From Stichopus chloronotus (Eukaryota > Echinodermata > Holothuroidea > Aspidochirotida > Stichopodidae), in contig CM037840.1 of assembly GCA_021234535.1 (NCBI GenBank), positions 28,409,520 to 28,473,519 on the forward strand: a DNA stretch of 64,000 nucleotides, in the 5' to 3' direction. The position numbers and the translations under genes were made by a program. The notes beneath the pieces were generated by a model that worked only from the letters and a program-made list of their open reading frames with translations, was not told where the DNA came from and did not search any database. Below are positions 38,101 to 52,200 of this stretch, piece by piece. Every line of letters begins with the position of its first letter. Position 1 is the stretch's first letter.

Positions 38101-41100
38101 TTCGTACGATTGCCCTTTTCCTACACTGTTAAAATATAAATCGTAAAATGTAACTTTACAGAAAATAGAATGAAGAAATACAAAAGGAATACAGAAATGT
38201 TCTGGTAGTTAGTTTACCAGACAATTTCTGGTAATTCTTATTTCTTCTTATGTTTCATTGTCTGTAAATTTACAGACATTTTTTACAGTGTACGACGTTG
38301 GACATAAATATCTGGCGATTAAAATATGCAAACCTCCATCATTCATTAGAAAGTACACTTTAATTATTTATTTAGTTTTTGCTACAATACTTCATGTTCA
38401 TTTGAGGCCTACTTGGATGCGTAGGTCGACGTCACCCCGGCAAGATCAACGTTGGGACATCTCATCAAGAAGGCAGTGAGTAAGTATGAGGGATCCGAGT
38501 AACGCCAAGACACTAAACCGTGCCTGCCCGGTGTACTGGAGGTCGAATTTCTTGATGAACCATCCGCCGAGGAGCACACCGATGATGCTCGTAGGGACCA
38601 ATACTGCTCCTTAACAACACGGGGAGGAAAAACAAAAACTACCTTTAATGAATCTGTCATTCGGAAACTGTGTCGAAGAAAATCAGCACCTATCCATCGC
38701 TACGTATATTGAAGGGCATTTGTATTTTTGACAAGTGCCAGCAACGAGTAACCAAATGTGGTTACGGAAATCGCAACCACTTACATATCCAAGATTGCTC
38801 CTGTGCCAGGCTATTTTGGAACATCCTAGGAGTTTCTTGATTAACAGTGCGACTGTAGACTATGCCTCCATAGCATGGTATTGTAGAGAGTGTATTATAT
38901 AGTGCAGAGTGTTTGTAGCCTCTCCGGAGTGACTGCCACCACAGAGATATGTGATACATGGAAGCAACGATAATCATCCTTGCATGTACATACACTGGTT
39001 GGGAGTTTGACTTACTCAAGTTACTGAAGTTGCAAAACAACAAAATACATAACTGCCAAATTAAACTGGTCGCATCCCAACCACAACTATTAAAGAATTC
39101 TCTCTCTCGTCTACATGATTCGCTCAACACAATGAGCTCAATCGTCAGTAGAGCAAACCACTCAATGTGAATCAAGAAACACTGCACAAAAGGTCGGCCT
39201 TTCGAAAATGAAAGAAGCATGCCCTAGGTACTCTCCATGACGTCATGAAAAGTACAAAGATTTCCGTTTTTCCAGAAAGTCTGCTTAAAGGTGCACTAAG
39301 CCAATTGATGAGGGCTTTCATTTTTCGGGGATTTTCGTTTAAGTTGACGAAAGCGTTTCTATCTCTTTGTACTCTTGTATCTCTAGTACCTCTACAACAC
39401 AGTTACATGATATTTATTCATATCCAACGACCCGCCGTTATGAAACTGCTTGCACTAAGGTTCAATGACTACTTCTTACAGCGTTTACGTGCAGACAAAA
39501 CATTTACGCTGTGCGAAGCTTTCACAACAGCAGCTTTCACAACAGCAGCAGCATACATGACGTGCACAAGCTAAGTGTCACAAACACACACACACACATA
39601 CACTCACATACACACACAGCCATCATGATCGCAGAGGTTTCTCTTATCATCGAAACCAAAAATAAGATGAAAATGGCAAAATTGAGGAAAGTAGGGACCA
39701 TTGCTTGTTCCCTTTTGAAACTTGCATTTATGGCAACATGTTCACGACTTTCCAATCATTTTTCGATTCTCCAGGCATTCTAGCGGATTGTGTAGTAACC
39801 GATTTTCTTCTATAAATGTAGCGTTTCAGTTGGCATCTCCATGTCAGTTGTTGATTTGGTCATTTCGTCATTAAACAGATTAAAAGTGCCGAATGTTAAT
39901 TATGGTAGAGTCTGCTAGTACTTTTCACCTTGTCTATATTTCTAATTTCTTCCATTTCTTTGAACCTAGTACGTACAATTATTTCAACAATCATTTAAAC
40001 CTAACACAGACTGGATGATCGGTACCCTAGAAAAATTAGAATACACTTACCTGTCGGTCAACGCAGAAGTCCCAGGTTGCAAGTTAAACTGGGTTTCGAC
40101 AAATTTCGGTCCAAAAACAGTGGTGCAGGAAATGACGAAAAACTCGGCCGATACTCCAAAGTTGATACACATCAACGGGATGTTTTTGATCAGATTCCAC
40201 ATCGCTCGTGGGAAGTCCTTCAGGAGGCCTTTTAATCCTCTCGTGGAGTAAAACTCTGATCCCTTTTGTGGCCGAGTCTGCTCATTGTTAGCCTTTCTTA
40301 TTGCACTTGTTCCTGTAAAAGTGTGCGAAGGGGTATGTACAGATACTGAACATTTCGTAAACATAATCTGCGGCGAAAAATCGTCAGAACTTTCTTTCTC
40401 ACCGTTAACGAAACGAGGGAATAATTCTGATTGTATATAATTGTGAGAAAGTTCTGGCAAATAATATAGGGTAAAGATCGTGGTGGAGCTACGTCTAAAT
40501 AGCTTGGATTACTATCGACCAACGATGTTGCTTAAGCAACCGAGTTAAAAACGCATCCACGGCTTTCAAAGAACATGGACGCATGGTCCAGCAAACGTCT
40601 TGAAGGTTGCGTGACATGCTCCTAGAAAAAAAGTTAGCCTCTTTTAGAAGTTGCAGAAAATCCGAGTGAAAATCCGTTGAACATGTTGTTTATATCTATT
40701 ACAGATTTAGAGATATAATTTTTCAAAGTTTGATAATAATGCTAAATAAATGACGTGAAGTGTTGCACAGTGTCAGTATTTCTTTGGTTAAGCCTATTTA
40801 TATTGCTTCTTAATTACTTAATTACCGAGTTTCAGATGGATAAATAGTATCGATATTTTTCAAGAAGAAAGTAAACGATTCCAAAATAAAACTTTCTAGG
40901 TATGCAAAATTCTCAAATGTCATTGAAATAAAGGTTGATCAAACAAAGGATTAACATAAGACATACAATAGGAGTCCATCTCTTCATCAGTGTGACAGAT
41001 TTGCATAATTAGCCAATGTTTATTCATGATGCAGCCGTGAGAACACAAATTTGCCAGTAAAAATGTCAATCTTTGATGGATATTGAGGTAATGTGTGACT

Positions 41101-43049
41101 ATTTCTAACATTTTCAATTATTAATGCACCCAGTACTACAAATTGTCATATTCATGTCACGCGACCTTTAATAATATACAGTATCTACATTGACTTCTTG
41201 CACCACTAGTGAAAAAATGACCTTGGCCGTCTCATTAAAGTTTTCAAAATAGTGGTTCGAACTGCAAAACACAAGATCGAAACAGAAATATGATTCATGA
41301 AATCGTAATCATCCTAAGAAATAATCTTCGCCTCCACTGTTCGGTTGATCTCAGATGACCTCTGACCACCGAAATACACTTATTACAAAAGTATGATGAT
41401 TTGAACAAAATTCAGCAAGCTAGTCAGATATGGAAGCTAAAACAGTGACTTCGACTGGTCGTCACGTACCCTTAGCAAATGCAAACGTCATATAACTGTT
41501 ATCTGTGATAGGCGCGCCACCAAAAAAGAAAAAAAAAAAAAGAACAAAAACAAATGTGCCTGAAGCGTTTTGTGGAGAAAAACGTTTTTCCATGTGACGA
41601 TATAGTGATACAGTGAAACTCCCTCAAATATATATATATATAACAGCAACTTCATAGCTTCCTGTTCTTGAGAATTAATTACGAAATAGCAGGCATGCAG
41701 ATGAATAGAATAAAAAAGTGCGTACTTCTCAAAGTCTTCGGAAAACCCGTTAAAGGAATGGAGACTAAAAACGCACAAGATCCAAAAACGAAAAATCCGA
41801 TCCACCAGTTACCGATCCAAAGAGGACTTTCGGGAGTGATATCTAGTCTATAAAATAAAAACAGTATAAAAAAGGAAGAAACATTAAAGGGTGCATTTTT
41901 GTCGTTGTTAATGTTGTGACGATTTTGTTCTACTTTTACGGGACCTTAATCTAACGTAGACAGTCTATGATGCAATAATGTATGTGACAGAAAAGTCTAT
42001 GATATAATAATGTATACGTACTTACGCTGATAATCTTCGAAACGAAACTAATCAAGGCGCACCCACGACGGTATTGCGGAGTCAGATGGACAAAAGCGCT
42101 TTCGTTCTAGTTCCGCGAAAAAATGGTCACAAAATACTGCAGTCGCAATGATATGGTTTCAATTATATTTGAAAGTAGGTCGATTTACGGTACCGTAATG
42201 GATCCTATGAAAGTTTTAAGATGGGGTTTACTACAGAAAAAGATAAAGGCAAAATTTCAGTGACAGAAGTTAGAAATTGTAAGTTTTGATATATTAATTA
42301 TTTTGATAAAAAAAAAAAAGATGAGCAGTAGGGAATTCTTCATCACGGTTTTTGTCTACTTCAGGGCATGGACTGACTTACAGTGACAGTTTGTTAGTAA
42401 ATAATGCTCTTATGAAATTTGCGTGTAGTAATGAGATTTCAGCAAAGTTGGATTTATTCTTCAAAGAAAAATTATTTGACAGATTTTCTCTCTTCTTTTT
42501 CGATCGTTTTTTCGAATATAAATCAACACCGTCAGCGTTGTCCATAATTTCCGAGCGCTTTATACACTCAATGGCCAGGAATCGAGTACCATGCAACATT
42601 GCGGAACACGCGAGATGAGAAACACATACGGAAGATGGCGCTATGTAGTAACTAGAAAATGTGGTTACGAATACCGCAACCACCTTCTGTTTACGATTGC
42701 TCCTGCCCCAGATTATTTTGGAACGTTCTAGCAGTTCCGTGATAAACAGTGCGAGTGTAGGCTATGGCTCCCTATCATGGTATTTTCATATGTGTATTGT
42801 AGGGATGCAGAGCGTCTACAGTCTCCGCGGAGGGACCATATGAAGAGGTATACGATACATGGAACCAGTAGCGTAGCCACGGGGGGGGGGGGGGGCACGA
42901 GGGGCACGTGCCCCCATGACAAAGCTGTGCCACCCCAGGTGCCCCCCATGAAAAATTTTGAAATGTGCAGTTTTATCTTGCGGTCAATTTATTAAGTCAA
43001 AATGGCCCAGCTTTGACATGTCAAGCTAAAAATCCTTTATTACCTCACG

Positions 43050-43115
<66 letters not shown>

Positions 43116-46100
43116 AAACTTGTGCCCCACCAGGAAAGGTCTGTACCCCACCAGTGCCCCCTGCTCAAAAAATCATGGCTACGCTACTGCATGGAACGAC
43201 TACACTACACTTGCATGTACATTATAATGCCTGGAGTTTGACTTAAGTCTTGAATCGTGAGACAGTAAAATACACAACTATCAGGGAAAAAAAAATAATC
43301 GATCTTTTTAAGCCAAAGCCCAACCAAAATTTACAAAGAAGTCTAGTCCCGTCTACATGATCCGCTCAACACAATGAGCTCAGTTGTAGAGCAAACCACT
43401 GAATGTGGATCAAGAAACATTGAACAAAAGAACTGCCTCTCGAAAATGAGAAGCGTGCCTAGGTACGGTCCATGACATTCCACTACAGTAGAAATAGCTC
43501 GCTCACTTGTATACAGTCTACGGTCAACATGCAGTACTACGATCAGTGGAAAAAAAAAAACGACGCTGAAAGGCCTTATAAGACTATCAAAGAGAGCTCG
43601 TAGGATTAAACCTAAAAAAAAAAAAAAATAGCGTCCACGATTTAAATCAACATATACAGTAAGATAGTGAAGAGTGCGTTGCATTAAGGAGGTGCAGGTG
43701 AAGGACTCGGAATATGTGACATAAATTGTTTTGTTCAAGTTGAATTTAGTAATGCTATGAACTTGCATATTATTAATAAGTCAAGATGAAGCATTGGACA
43801 TTCCATATCTTCAGATTAACAGTACAATACTCTACAGAAGATCATAGAGAGACGCGACGGAATGCAAACGGGCCGTGGCACTGATTCTTTTGTTTGTTTT
43901 TGTTTTAAAACGGGAATCAAATGTAAAGCGTGTTAATCTGTGAGCAGATTATCTCATCACAATGCAATGTATAACGCATGGCGATTGAGAGCAACCATTG
44001 AAGATTGCGCTGTTTACGCAGAAGACAGAGTGTTCACGCTTTCGTGAAAGCCTTACGTGCTTGTATCTACACTCAGGTCGGTGTATAGCTGGAGGAAAAT
44101 CCCGCCAAGGACGTATCCGACGGCTATTCCTAACGATGACAGTAGCTGAAAAATCGCTGTAAAAGGAAAAGAAGTCACTTAGCCATTCTTCATGATATGC
44201 CACTATTTCGCTGTAGTAATTGAGCTCAAGTCAGTTGCATATAGGTTAAATAAAGCCTTAAGCTGAATGGGGATGCAATTGATTGAAATACGCACTACGT
44301 TTACACGTAATTATATCAAGTTAACTTCAGGGTTGTTTACCAAAAAGGAAAAGAAAAAAGAAACGGCCTGCCATAGCTTCTTACTCTGACAGATTCTGCA
44401 GACCATGTACTTGGAAAATAACACGAAGCGTTCCTGTGTATATTTGTATTGCAAAACGAGTCTATGGACTCTTATGTGCAAGTGGTTTTAAACCACATTA
44501 CAAAATTTAGTTAGACATAGACTTTCAAAATAACTCGCAAGACTTTAAGTTACGTAGGATCTCTAACATAATCAAATTCATTTTCATACGGTCATTTTCA
44601 CAGCTTACCGTAATATACAGGAACCAGATTAGTTCGGACATTTTCGTAAATGAAGGTTCTTCCGTTAGTATATAAGGGACACGCCCCTATCCCGTGAAGC
44701 ACCTGGCCTGCTATGAAGTACCAATAGAAACCACTTAAGCTATGGTTTGATTCCGTCTCACATTTCCCGCTACTAGTGCCATTTAAGTGACATATCTCGC
44801 CCTCTTCAAGATTCTGCAGATAGAAAGAAATGCGATTTTTCATTTAGAAAGACGTTATTGGTACAATTGGATAAATGTTGCCACTTCATTAAGGAATCAG
44901 GGGCGTTGTTTAAAAAAAAAAAACATAATTCGAAAGCACGGTCTGTTCTGTGAGCGTGGGAATTTCGGATTAATAATCTAAAAAGTAAGAGGTTTTCATA
45001 AACACATTCCTACGAGTGTGTAAATGCCCATCAATATTCCCGTTACTCAGTTCCCTTTCCCTTTTTTTCAGTTTCAGAGTTCACTCCGTTTTCCTTTCAA
45101 AGAGTCTTAAAACTTGCCCGGTGAGAAGAGTTTGCCTACTCTTGGCAGGAACTGTATACAATTTCCAGTTTGTTTACTCTACAGAAGGAACTTCTGCATC
45201 ATGTCACGCAAGACCAAACGGTCGTATGCTTGGCCTCTCATCAAAGGAATATACTATGAAAATATTGAGAGGAATGGCTCTATATAGGGAACCTCACTAC
45301 TTTCAAGGGTTTGGCGCCACTGTTGCCACAGTATTCCACAATAGTTTGGTCTGAATAGAATTCAAATCTTCAAAAGATTTTCGTCTTCATTTAAATCTAA
45401 TCTACTAGTTAGTGTTTTGTTTGAAAACAGAATAAAGTAAGAAAAAAAAAACAGTCATCCCTTTGAAAGTCTATTAAAAAATAATATTTTGCTTACACGA
45501 GGTGAATATTTCGGTGAAAGAAAATGGGGTAATGTGAAAACGTAGGATCCGAACCCGAAAACGATGGCGCCGACTCCGAGCAACAGAGGTTTGTGCAATC
45601 GCTCTGTCAAATACGTGACGAATACAATGAGGGCTAACACGGTGAAGTCGAATGAACTGGAGATGGCGCCGCTTTGGGCGCTGGGTAGACTGAATCGTCT
45701 CTCCAAAGTCGTGGTTACGACGTAGACGAGACCGTTGACCGTGCTAGACTGAAACAACGCGAACGCAGACCAGAACACGAGAAAACAGGCGGCTCTGTTG
45801 CACCCCTGGAATGGAAGATAAAAAACAAACAAGTGAAATCAGAGGCAGTATGGGCGGCATCGTTGTACGTGTTACTGTATGGCCCACAGTTAATGATTCA
45901 TACATTGTCCAGGATTTTTTATCTCCAGGATACTTTTCTCGTATCCGGGGTTCTGTGCAGTATCAAACTTTAGCCGACATTTAGTCTACATTGCGAAAAA
46001 TTTTTACCCGAAGTCGCGGAGAAATGACCTTACTCGTTTTCCAGATTGTTGAAAACATCGACGGAAGAAGATGTTTCCTGAATAACCTATTTCCAGAATG

Positions 46101-49100
46101 TTCTATAATTAGGTAAAGCAAACGGCCTTAAAAATTCTCCCTAGAGAAAGCTGCTGACAAAGCTGTTCGAAATCTTGAGTTAAATGTTATTGTCCCTTAA
46201 TTAAAGGTTAATTAAGAAACTTTGGGTGCAAAGAAATCTGTAAATTGTTGTAAAAAGTACATACCGGACATTTGTGCATGGGTTTCGTGTGAATGTTATT
46301 GTAATTATTAGTAAACAATGAAAGACAATGTGTTCAAACTTATGCTCAGTGACATGATTACTTGTATGTACTGTTTCGAGCAATACTGCAACCAAGTAAT
46401 CTGTCCGAGTAATGACAGAGATTACCAGCGTCCAGAATATTCTTCAGTAGGACTGTATGGTCTATGTTACAAAGCCGGTTGAGTAGCAACTGATTTACGA
46501 CCTGGTAAAGTTGGAGCTTCTAACTGTCACTGAAACCTACCAGGCTGGGAAACGTTACAATTCCCTCCTGTTATCATTCATGTTAAAAAGGCACATTCAG
46601 GTCTTTTGTAAAATTCACTACAATTTCTTAACCTGTCAAGTTTCTTTTTCAAACTCATGGCAATTAATCAGACTGAGAGGATCTCCATGTTTCACACACA
46701 AAGGAATGTTATTGAGTTAGTAATTGTCGATTTAATTCGATTTTTGAAAATTCATGACAAAACACTTTTCACATTGGTACTAATTCATGTACACATAGCC
46801 TATACAAGTCAGGGTAAAAGAATTAAAAAAAACAAATCATAACTATTGGATGTGAAACTTCACAAATTATGCTAATTATAAGCATTATCATGTTTTTGTA
46901 CCCTTCAAAGTCCTCACAAATTTATTGATATAAACTCATCAGTCCCTTTAAGAGTGGCATCACGTGGGTGTGACGTACCAAAGCAAATTGTCTCTTTCGT
47001 TTGTCGAAATATTGTATGCACTGGTAGATAATTATACAAAACACAGACATTTTGTTTTTCGATATATTTGCTCTTTTCTCAAAAAAAAGAAGAAAAAAGT
47101 GAAGAGCTACGACCCAAAGAACAATACTTTGTGTATAAGCCTTTTCGAAATCTCGACTGCGCATGTGTACATCTTTCGGAAGATAACACACGTAGATAAC
47201 ACATCTTCGTGCAGCCCGCACAATGGGCGTGTATTAGTCAAGTATCAGCTCTGACGGACTCCATTCGTAATACCGGTTATGTTCTTCAAAGAAAGATACA
47301 TTGCCGACACCTGCTTGGAATGTTATCATGTGTTTACAGATCAAGAATGCGTTGACCCGTGTAAGTCCCTGCGGGGATGTGATGACAGTCACGCCTTGTC
47401 CTCTGACTTGCAGACAGAAAAAAAAAAATCATTCTCGATGTTTTTATATAGTTTCTTAATTTCTTTACAGCATTTATACAAAAAAAAGTAAAAAAAAAAA
47501 ATGGGGAAATATGGGAAAGTATGTGATTCTAGTCTTGATATCAGTACCGAAGAAAGCGTCACACCAGGGAGTCACACGACCCCATTTTTGCACCCGTCAA
47601 ACAGAATCTTCGACCCCCTCCACCTCAATTAGCTAAGTCTTCATTGGACAGCAAGACGACGACGAATCTTTGTCCAGAACAAATTTCATTGAACCTTGAA
47701 TCCTGCATGGGGTGAACCGGCGAAGCGACGGAACAATTTCACAGCTGAAAAGTGCATCAACTTTCGAATCAGTAGACTCTGCAGAGTCTGCTTGGGCTGG
47801 AAAGTTTCTGTTTCTAATCTTGGTTCCGCCACCTCTGAAGGAACATCCCGAAATATTTACTGTGCTGCTCTTCCGGAAGAGTGTTTACTCCCCTCATTGA
47901 TCACTGCCCTCGCAGACTCTGGACACTCGTTTTAATTATGCACACAACTTTTAACTAAAACCATTGTTTTTCGCCACCAAATTCGGTAGAAGCCAATCAC
48001 GGCCATCCTGAGAAATGATGCGAGTGATGATAGGGAAATGACCTACGACTGATTAGTTTCGTAAATATCATGGTAATTTTCTACTCTTCTTCAACTGCTT
48101 TAGGTCTCTCTTAGCGATGTCCTTTTTCTGCCGTCGGCAAATCTGGTGATAGGGTGATAGTTAGCCTAACTACCATTATTTTCTCTCATTGTTCGATCGC
48201 TGCTATTGGCTCATTTCATGAGTCCAACGCGTCAGACATGACTATTCATGTGCACATAATTATATCGAGTGTCCAAAGTCTTTCCGGCCGACGGCGATCA
48301 CAGGGAAACGCGATTACTAGATGAGTACATATATCCTCGGTTGGGTATAAGTAGGCTGCAGCTCAAATTGTGAGGAATGTATCAAAGGAGGGGAATTCAT
48401 TCGCCGAGAAAGACTGCAAAGTCTAGCGAGTCAGCGGCAAGGAGACAATCAGTGGACGACCAAAACATGTGTTATACAAGGGTCAGTACTGTCCTGGGAA
48501 TGGGTACATTGTTGCACGTTTCCTTGAAACAATAATATCAGTAGTAGATCGGTCCCACGGTCAGTGATTATGGGGATGCACAGAGCATCCGTTTCAATCG
48601 ACAGAAGCGTAGTGGAGGGATATTTCTAGCAAGTAGCTAGTTAGGATTGTTATGAGAATGGTCAGTTGAAATGAATGAAATGAAACAAAAAAAAAAAAGA
48701 CATTGGCAAAATCTGTCATTTTCTTTACAAAGATGCATAGGCTATGTGGACACCTTATCAAACTCATAATGACTTCATTGGTGAACTTAGGTAATGACCT
48801 GTCGTCTTCCTACATTGATAAGGTTCAAGAGGTGTGGCCTTGTGGTAGAGCTTCAGCCTGTAAACTGGGAAATAATAGGTCTGATTCATGCCTGCCTTCA
48901 ACAAAAAATGATTGAACAGAAGGACTTACTGCTGCTTTATCTTGAAGACATAGCATAACATTCTTTAGGGGTGTCGTTACATTTTAAGCTCGTATCCACC
49001 ATTGGGTCAATCACAGGCAAGGCTTTTTGGGATCTGCAGTTACCGAGTACGGTGTCCCTTATGAGATGACTTAGTGGAGAGAACAATCCATCCTCAAATT

Positions 49101-49208
49101 GGTATATTTTTTTACTTTTGACAAAATTTCATGGCAAATGAAAGCTTAGTGAATCTATGCCTTAAACTTTTCATGAAAGAGTGAATACTGTGAAGTTGAG
49201 GTGAGTGT

Positions 49209-49239
<31 letters not shown>

Positions 49240-52200
49240 GTGGGAGGTTGAAGGTTTTGTTATGGCAATATAAAAAATATGGTGGATATGTTGGATTTTT
49301 TTCAATACCGTCTGATGTGAATCTTCTCGTTGTAACATTTTGGACCAACTTTCATAGTTGTTGCATTTTTGGCAGAAAGTTGTTACATTTTTGGACGAAG
49401 TTGTTGCGTTTCAGAAGGTTGTTACAAAATTGGTCTCACCAAAGCTCACCGGCTGACTGGGATATATAGGACAGTCACAAGAACGTGTTAAATGGTACAA
49501 CTCCCACTGACAATGTACAATGATCTCTAATGTTATGTATGTGCGATATGGAATACTGCGATAGTATTAATGTTTTGGATGTTTCCATTTTGCATATTTG
49601 CAAATCCGATTTGGGCAAAATGGGGTTAGGTATCGTAATTACATACAGGATAGCATTCTCTGTAATAATCAATACGACTTTGGAGAGAAACGCACTACGA
49701 CTATGGCTCTCTGTAATGTTGTTAATTAGATAACATATGCTCTTGAAAATAAAATGCACTCTAACGGTACTTTTTTTTGATTTGTCTAAGGCTTTCGACA
49801 CTGTAGCTTATAGTGCATTACTTCACAAATTGTTCACATACGGTCTTAGAGGTAGAGTTCAAAGCTGGATCTACAGTTATCTCAGTAACCCTAAACATAA
49901 ATTGAACGTAAACTTCACCAATTCTGGTTTTACAGGCCATAGTGCGTGGTGTTCCATAACGATTTATTCTAGGTCCTCTTCTATTTATAATTTATATGAA
50001 TGATATCAATGTTTCTTCCAACAAATTAAATTTTAAAAATGTTTGCTGATAATACGTGACACAACTCTACTTTATGATCATAAAGATTGAACGGAAGCCG
50101 CCATTTAAACTATGACCTTTATCATGTTAATAATTGGCTATGTAGCAACAAAGTATCATCAAATACTGATAAAACCAACTGAATTGTATTTCATCCTAAG
50201 GTTAAGAAGTTACCAATTATCAATATTAAAAATAAATAATACTCCTATAAAGAGAGTGACTTGCACAAATTTTTTAGGGATTGCAATTATACATGAGAAC
50301 CTTAATTGGACATGGCACATTAATAACGTAGTAAAGTATACGGGCATTATATATAAATAGACCAAACGATGCCCTTGATTCTTGAGATTTTTATTGCTGT
50401 ATAGTGCATTGATTTTGCCATTACTTTTGTACACAAATATTATGTGGGGTTCGGGAAATAGTTATGCACTTAATAGAGTTCACAAACTGCAAAAGAGGGC
50501 TTTATGAGCCATGTGTAATGCTAGCATTATTGATCACACACCACCACTGTTATATAAACTTGATGTAATGACCATTTATGATATACATACTATGCAACTA
50601 GGTTTGTTTATGTACCGTCTTGTAAACAATCTTCTCCCTCGTACTATATGTAATCCTACACAATTTAATTACCTACTACAACCATGAGGTCATAAATAAA
50701 TGAATGTATGCATGAATGAATGAATATACAGACAGCTACTGTGTGTACAAATGCAGTAACAGCCATAGTGTGTACATTACTAGCAATAATGTGTGTTGCT
50801 TCGGCGACCACGATAAACTACTGCAACGGCAAAGTTCTACAGCGATTTCGGATCGGATTACTATCCGACTTTTATCTCATCCCTATACATGTAATGTACC
50901 CTACACATGTAATGTACCCTACACATGTAATGTACCCTATACATGTAATGTACCCTATACATGTAATGTACCCTATACATGTAATGTACCCTATACATGT
51001 AATGTACCCTATACATGTAATGTACCCTATACATGTAATGTACCCTATACATGTAATGTACCCTATACATGTAATGTACCCTATACATGTAATGTACCCT
51101 ATACATGTAATGTACCCTATACATGTAATGTACCCTATACATGTAATGTACCCTATACATGTAATGTACCCTATACATGTAATGTACCCTATACATGTAA
51201 TGCACCCTATATATGTAATGTACCCTATATATGTAATGTACCCTATACATGTAATGTACCCTATACATTTAATGTACCCTATACATGTAATGTACCCTAT
51301 ACATGTAATGCACCCTATACATGTAATGTACCCTATACATGTAATGCACCCTATACATGTAATGCACCCTACACATGTAATGTACCCTATACATGTAATG
51401 TACCCTATACATGTAATGCACCCTATACATGTAATGCACCCTACACATGTAATGTACCCTATACATGTAATGTACCCTATACATGTAATGTACCCTATAC
51501 ATGTAATGTACCCTATACATGTAATGTACCCTATACATGTAATGTACCCTATACATGTAATGTACGGGAGGAGATATTGTAGTTGCTGAACGGTGGGACT
51601 CTAGAATGTATTGTCTCTCTCAGGTGCCATAACAACAGTTGCCATGGTAATATTATGTACGGTTGATATATGAGACATGGGAGATCTAAAATGGTATGGT
51701 CCTTAATTTTAATTAAGGTGACCTGAGACCCCTCATTACGGAAGAGGTCATAATGTGTAAAGATATGTGTGTGTGTGTGCGCGCGAAAGAAAATTTCGAT
51801 CTCAAACTCCTCCTAGACCATAAAGCCGATAAGGGTTAAAGTTGGCAGATAGGTGACCCATGGTCTGAAGTTGTGTCCCCCGTCAAACTTTAAGGTAAGA
51901 AGTTAAAGGTCAAATTAGTAAAAATCTTAACTTTAAATCCTAAAATTAATCTATTTCTTAATCTAAAATGGCTACTCTATGTGACCTCCAAATATACGAC
52001 CAGTATACAAGATCTATCTAAAAAAAGTTTGTATGTGTTTGAGATCAAAGGTCAAGTTCAGGGGTCAAGGGTCAAAGTGTGATATCACAACTCCTCCTAG
52101 ACCGCGAAGCCAATGAGGGTCAAAGTTAGAAGATAAAAAAAAAAAACATGCCTACACCTAACTCTGTGATTAACCACCTGCTTCAATGAATCAAGTGTTC

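Larger units (their letters stand above)
45806..49639. other. Transporter intron, left part
   Basis: No exon recognised apart from the SINE-like and microsatellite features listed separately. ORFs of 60-100 codons here lack family features. Confidence 0.5.

Noticed and set aside
43949..44203. Minus ORF of 84 codons as a separate gene
   Set aside because: It is transporter exon 4 (44156-44057) read in the wrong frame; the correct frame gives IFQLLSSLGIAVGYVLGG.
45016..45354. Plus ORF of 112 codons
   Set aside because: Lies in a transporter intron, antisense, with no motif; judged chance.
50881..51566. CRISPR-like array
   Set aside because: Units are contiguous with no unique spacers, and the genome is eukaryotic; it is a tandem minisatellite.
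50716..51589. Two overlapping + ORFs of about 288 codons and minus ORFs of 95-135 codons
   Set aside because: They are readings of the 18-bp minisatellite; 18 is divisible by 3 and the unit lacks stops, so length has no coding meaning.
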